Assembly: GCA_947359465.1 (NCBI GenBank)
Contig: OX375882.1
Span: forward strand, 49,295,509-49,359,508
Source of the DNA: Metellina segmentata
Taxonomy: Eukaryota; Arthropoda; Arachnida; Araneae; Tetragnathidae
Direction: 5' to 3'
DNA length: 64,000 bases
Made by a program: the position numbers and the translations under genes
Shown here: positions 60,405 to 64,000 of the stretch, piece by piece
Position numbering within the stretch: the stretch's first letter is position 1
How the letters are laid out: every line of letters starts with the position of its first letter
The notes under the pieces: generated by a model
Database searches by the model: none
The model's input: the letters and a program-made list of their open reading frames with translations, nothing else
What the model was told of the DNA's origin: nothing

Positions 60405-60640
60405 CAAGTGACAAATGGAATGAATGCCATATAGAAAACGTACTGCACGTGGCTTTCACGTGACAAATAGAAAATGAACTGCACATGACTTTTACACGAC
60501 AAATGGAATCAATTTCAAATAGATAGACGTGAGTAACTAATGGACTACATATAACTTTCACGGGACTAACTAATGGACTACATATAACGTTCACATGATA
60601 ATTGGAATGAAATAAATGAACAAGTGACATGACATGAACA
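60405..60640. repeat. degenerate ~32-bp minisatellite
   Basis: Units such as TAATGGACTACATATAAC plus TTTCACGGGAC (60,538 and 60,571) and older ACAAATGGAATGAA/ACAAATAGAAAATGAA units with CACGTGACAAAT cores. About seven diverged copies. Confidence 0.75.
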
Positions 60641-60787
60641 AAAGTTTTCCATATTTCCTGCGTCATCTCTTGTTCTTGAGATCCAGTACCACCCGGTGTA
60701 CATGTAGGTAAATCAATACATTGCTCTTCTGACAAAATGTGTGGGCATGGATTTTAATTTTTTTTAATTTTCTTAAATTTCCAACTA

Positions 60788-61143
60788 GAGTAAACTTCCG
60801 ATTACATCAGCGGGCGGATCATCCGCGGTCACTTTGTGATAAAATGTTGTTTAAAAAACTTCTATCTCAAATAAAAAAAAGAGGTGTTTTAACACAAAAA
60901 CAATTAACTGATCTTTTACTGTGAATAAGTAAATAAACAAACTTTGAGTACAGAAATCTACTGTTTATTAATTCATAGTTGTATGTATAGACCACACTGC
61001 ACACCACCCTGTAAATAAAAATTGTTAAAAAACATTTTTGGGTTTATTTGTAACTTTTTTAGACAATTTGCAGATTATCCACGGAATTCGTTTATCCGCG
61101 GTTGCCGTGCCACTGAATTTCGCAGATAACCGAGAGTTTACTG
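60788..61143 (+). mobile_element. Tigger/pogo MITE, internally deleted (356 bp)
   Basis: The left end GAGTAAACTTCCGATTACAT and the inverse of the right end CAGTAAACTCTCGGTTATCT are the classic pogo/Tigger terminus, with TA outside each end. CGGATCATCCGCGG and TTATCCGCGG are subterminal repeats. A short frame FKKLLSQIKKRGVLTQKQLT near 60,845-60,915 resembles the C-terminal tail of a Tigger transposase, suggesting that the rest was deleted. Confidence 0.82.
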
Positions 61144-61197
61144 TAAATGTCGAGTGAACTATATAGTAATAGTTCTGTCTGAAACCCTTGAATAGTA

Positions 61198-62599
61198 CAC
61201 TGTAACAAAAGAAATCGACGCACCAAGAAGGAATCATCCAATTGCTTTTAAATTTCGTATGCAAAAATGTTTTGACCAAATATGCAAATGATTAAAATTT
61301 GGTGTCCAATGAATGAATAGTGCGATCTCCAGCGCATCGGAACTGCGCATCCAGCAGATGTATATAAGGAGTTGTTCTTGAACTGGTGTTAAAAATTTAT
61401 GCTGCATTGCGATTTAGGATACCTTTCAACGACTTAAAAAATGCCTCGCCGCAGGATTCGAGCTTATTACGAGCAACTTTCAGAGTTTGAAAGAGGTCGT
61501 ATCATTGGATTGAAAGAGGCAGGTTGGGCAAATCGGAGAATCGCTCGTCATGTGAGTCGAAGCGATGTGGCGATTATAAGATGCTGGCAAGAGTGGGTGG
61601 ACAATGGCAGATTTCAGCGTCATGATGGTAGCGGTCGACGTAGGGCCACAACAGATCGCGAGGACAGAGTGATTGTCAGATCAGCTGTCACAGCTCCTGA
61701 TTCATCGCTATCAACCATCTGTCGTGCGACCCACACACGAGTGTCCACCATGACCATTCACACACGGCTGAGAGCGAAATCTACGCTCGTACCGACCGTT
61801 ACGCCACCTGACACTCACGCCTGCACACTGTCGAGCCAGATTATAGTGGTGCTTGGCTCGATCAGGCTGGAATGATGCTGACTGGGGACGTATAGTCTTT
61901 AGCGACAAATCCCGCTTCCAACTGTGTCCTGCCGATCATCGAAGACGTATCTGGAGACTCCCAGGGCAGCGTGCCGATCCTGCTTTCACTATTGCACGCC
62001 ACACGGGCCCTCAACAAGGAGTTATGGTCTGGGGTGCCATTTCCCTTGATAGCCGGACCCCTTTGGTCGTCATTAGAGGTACACTTACTGCACAGCGGTA
62101 CGTTGACGACATTCTGAGACCTGTTTTGCTACCGTTCCTTTCGCAGTACCCTGGGCTTATTTTTCAGCGAGACAATGCCAGACCACATACGGCGCGTGTT
62201 GCTATGAACTATCTTCAAGCTTGTCAAACACTTCCTTGGCCAGCCAGATCACCAGATCTCTCTCCCATCGAGCATGTCTGGGATATGATGGGAAGGCGAC
62301 AGCATCCTGTAGGGAATGTTGATGACGTAGTCCGACAATTGGAGCAAATTTCACAAGAAATACCGCAGGAGACCATCCAGGAGCTTTATCGGTCTATGCC
62401 ACGCCTTGTGGCAGCTTGCATCCAGGCTAGAGGCGGGTCAACACCTTATTGAGCTCGTTACTGTAACTCTGAAATAAATCATTCAATTGTTCTGAAATTT
62501 TAATCATTTTCTATTCTGTACGTAATTTTCCTATCCATCAATTTTTGTCTCCATCGGACAACTCCTTCTTGGTGCGTCGATTTTTTTTGTTATAGAGTG
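61198..62599 (+). mobile_element. Tc1-like transposon, near full length (1,402 bp)
   Basis: The terminal inverted repeats read CACTGTAACAAAAGAAATCG at the left and CACTCTATAACAAAAAAAAT at the right (inverted), then both ACGCACCAAGAAGG. TA flanks both ends (61,196-61,197 and 62,600-62,601). The element carries a transposase gene that is whole except for one frameshift and one stop. It is the least damaged autonomous-type element in the window, which suggests recent activity of the family. Confidence 0.95.
61441..62452 (+). pseudogene. Tc1-type transposase, frameshift plus one stop
   Basis: The first frame (61,441 to about 61,773) begins MPRRRIRAYYEQLSEFERGR and carries the paired-type HTH (IIGLKEAGWANRRIARHVSR, then a GRRRAT linker). 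One extra base at about 61,774 shifts the frame, and an in-frame TAG stands at 61,844-61,846. The catalytic part then runs intact to 62,452: FSDKSRF (first Asp), GVMVWGAIS, FQRDNARPHTARV (second Asp) and SPDLSPIEHVWDMM (Glu), ending in IQARGGSTPY. I count 32 residues between the second Asp and the Glu, where DD34E is the usual Tc1 spacing. Length and start agree with typical Tc1 transposases of about 340 residues. The two lesions should prevent full-length translation. Confidence 0.92.
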
Positions 62600-62827
62600 T
62601 ATGTATACCATAGAATTTTTTCACCGTACTCTTGTAGGAATCTGTAGCTTTATCCAAAATGCTAGATTATGGATAGTATGATCCTTTAAGCACTAATTAG
62701 TAATAACAGACAGTCTCTGCATTACCACGGACCACCATTTGAGGTAATGCCGTATGGCATCCACCGCAAACTGTGAGGACATATCTTACTGGAGAGCTTT
62801 TTAGAGCTGGCCCGCATTTACATGTCG

Positions 62828-63040
62828 TCTTTACCTTCCAAGTGGTTCAGGTGTCTCGTCCATCAATATTTGACCAAATTTCCTAATGTTCAGATGCCTC
62901 GTCATCAAGTTATTTCCTAATTATTTTCTTATGATGAGAACAGGTATGGTTAGTTTCTTCTAATGACGAGATATCTCGTCCATCAAGATCTGGTCAGTTT
63001 TGCTAATGACGAGACATATCATCAAGACAACAACAAAGTG
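62828..63040 (+). repeat. dispersed ACGAGATATCTCGT repeat, copy 5
   Basis: CCTTCCAAGTGGTTCAGGTG, TCTCGTCCATCAATATTTGA, then AATGACGAGATATCTCGTCC and ATCAAGATCTGGTCAG, then AATGACGAGACATATCATCA. It has two to three units, an intermediate between single copies and the 47-bp array. Confidence 0.8.
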
Positions 63041-63289
63041 GGCTGAGAAATCAAGATTCTCTCAAGCAGTCAACCGACTTCGGCACATGGGAGATTCTAA
63101 CTCGCAACAAAGGGCCTGTTTACCAGTTTCTTAAAAGCGTCGTATTTTGTTCCTGGGACACTGATGGAGCAGGATTTGTCAATTGGAACTGAAATTTTAG
63201 CTCCAAAACACTGCCATCCTGATGTAATTAGCTTTAATATACATCTGAACCATTCTTTCCTTAAGCATAGCAAGATTTTAAAAAATGAT

Positions 63290-63478
63290 TCAAGGTAGGG
63301 TAATTTTTAATTAACGTGGTACTTGAGCAACACAACGGGCTATTGACGACAGCCTGGGATCCATCCCCTAAGTGAAAGATCCTAGGATAACACCACGTAA
63401 TTCTGAACCACGGTCAAACGACGAGGCAACACCTGAGCTGGTACCCCACTCTCGAAACTTCCACACCAACCCAACTAA
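63290..63478 (-). repeat. SINE I body and tail
   Basis: TTTTTAATTAACGTGGTACT, GAGCAACACAACGGGCTATT, GAGGCAACACCTGAGCTGGT, ACCCCACTCTCGAAACTTCC and ACACCAACCCAAC. The head is absent. Confidence 0.88.
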
Positions 63479-64000
63479 AAATTATTCAAAATTCCGCTTA
63501 CTTTTCACCGGCTACGATATAAATGATTTGAGTGGAGTGTATGCATATACAAAATAATTCGAGAATAAAGAATAAAACCCAGAGTGCCCCTTTTTCATTT
63601 AGGCTCCTAGCTTAACCAGCTCTCTGCACGTCACTACTACGGATTTAAACAGATTGAACATTTTTGGTTAGGAACTTTTTCTGAGCAAAGCCTTAACATA
63701 AAAAAAATCTAGTTTTTATTGAAAAATGTGAAAAGTTTACCTTGGTTTTTGGAAATCTCTATTCACGTAGTTCTGATACACCTGACATTACGTCAAAACT
63801 ACAAAGAAAGTCTTCGAAAAGATTTTTCAAACAAAAAAGCGCACAAAAAGTTGGGTAATTTAAAATTACAGGTATAGAAGGTGGACTGTCTCCTCTTAAA
63901 AGAACTTCCGCACTCCCATTTATTAGCTATTATTTCTCGTTTATGGCTTTCTAAGTAATTAATTTCCAAAAGTTCGTTTCTTCCTAGCTTTGCCAGCGCC
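63479..64000. other. unassigned DNA to the window end
   Basis: No feature recognised. The window ends without a gene boundary in view. Confidence 0.4.

Overview
The window looks like gene-poor, AT-rich euchromatic or pericentromeric DNA from an arthropod, most likely a spider or other chelicerate. That guess is inference. It rests on the mix of Tc1/mariner relatives (including a DUF4817-type transposase), tRNA-derived SINEs, Helitrons and hAT/piggyBac/PIF-like MITEs. No host protein-coding gene, rRNA or tRNA gene could be supported; one weak candidate exon (30,164-30,289, minus strand) is listed. Almost everything that can be explained is mobile DNA or tandem repeat.

Layout. 1-5 kb: a 95-bp tandem repeat, a 254-bp (TA)n tract, and a decayed mariner-type transposase plus a second 3' fragment. 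6.6-16.4 kb: PIF/Harbinger-like MITEs, a dead DUF4817-type transposon, a piggyBac-type MITE flanked by TTAA, an EcoRI-rich minisatellite and a CATCGATG-rich hAT-like element. 17-24.5 kb: a 644-bp Helitron, a diverged local duplication, and a 47-bp satellite (about 31 units) grown from a dispersed repeat. 25-38 kb: SINEs, an internally deleted Tc1 element, two hAT-type elements, and one Helitron inserted inside another. 38.2-47.25 kb: 29 copies of a 313-bp satellite organised as an 8-monomer higher-order repeat. 47.4-49.9 kb: a three-level nest (SINE containing hAT containing Helitron). 50-64 kb: dense SINE I/SINE II copies, a pogo-like element, several MITEs, a Tigger/pogo MITE and a nearly whole Tc1 element with one frameshift and one stop.

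How the parts relate. Two SINE families dominate. SINE I has two unrelated tRNA-like heads (one with textbook A and B boxes) joined to one common body. SINE II has its head on the minus strand in every copy here. The central part of the 313-bp satellite monomer aligns by eye with SINE II, so the satellite seems to be partly SINE-derived. The Helitron families share a 3' module of hairpins, one of which shows a paired base change between families. Nested insertions with readable target sites give a local order of events.
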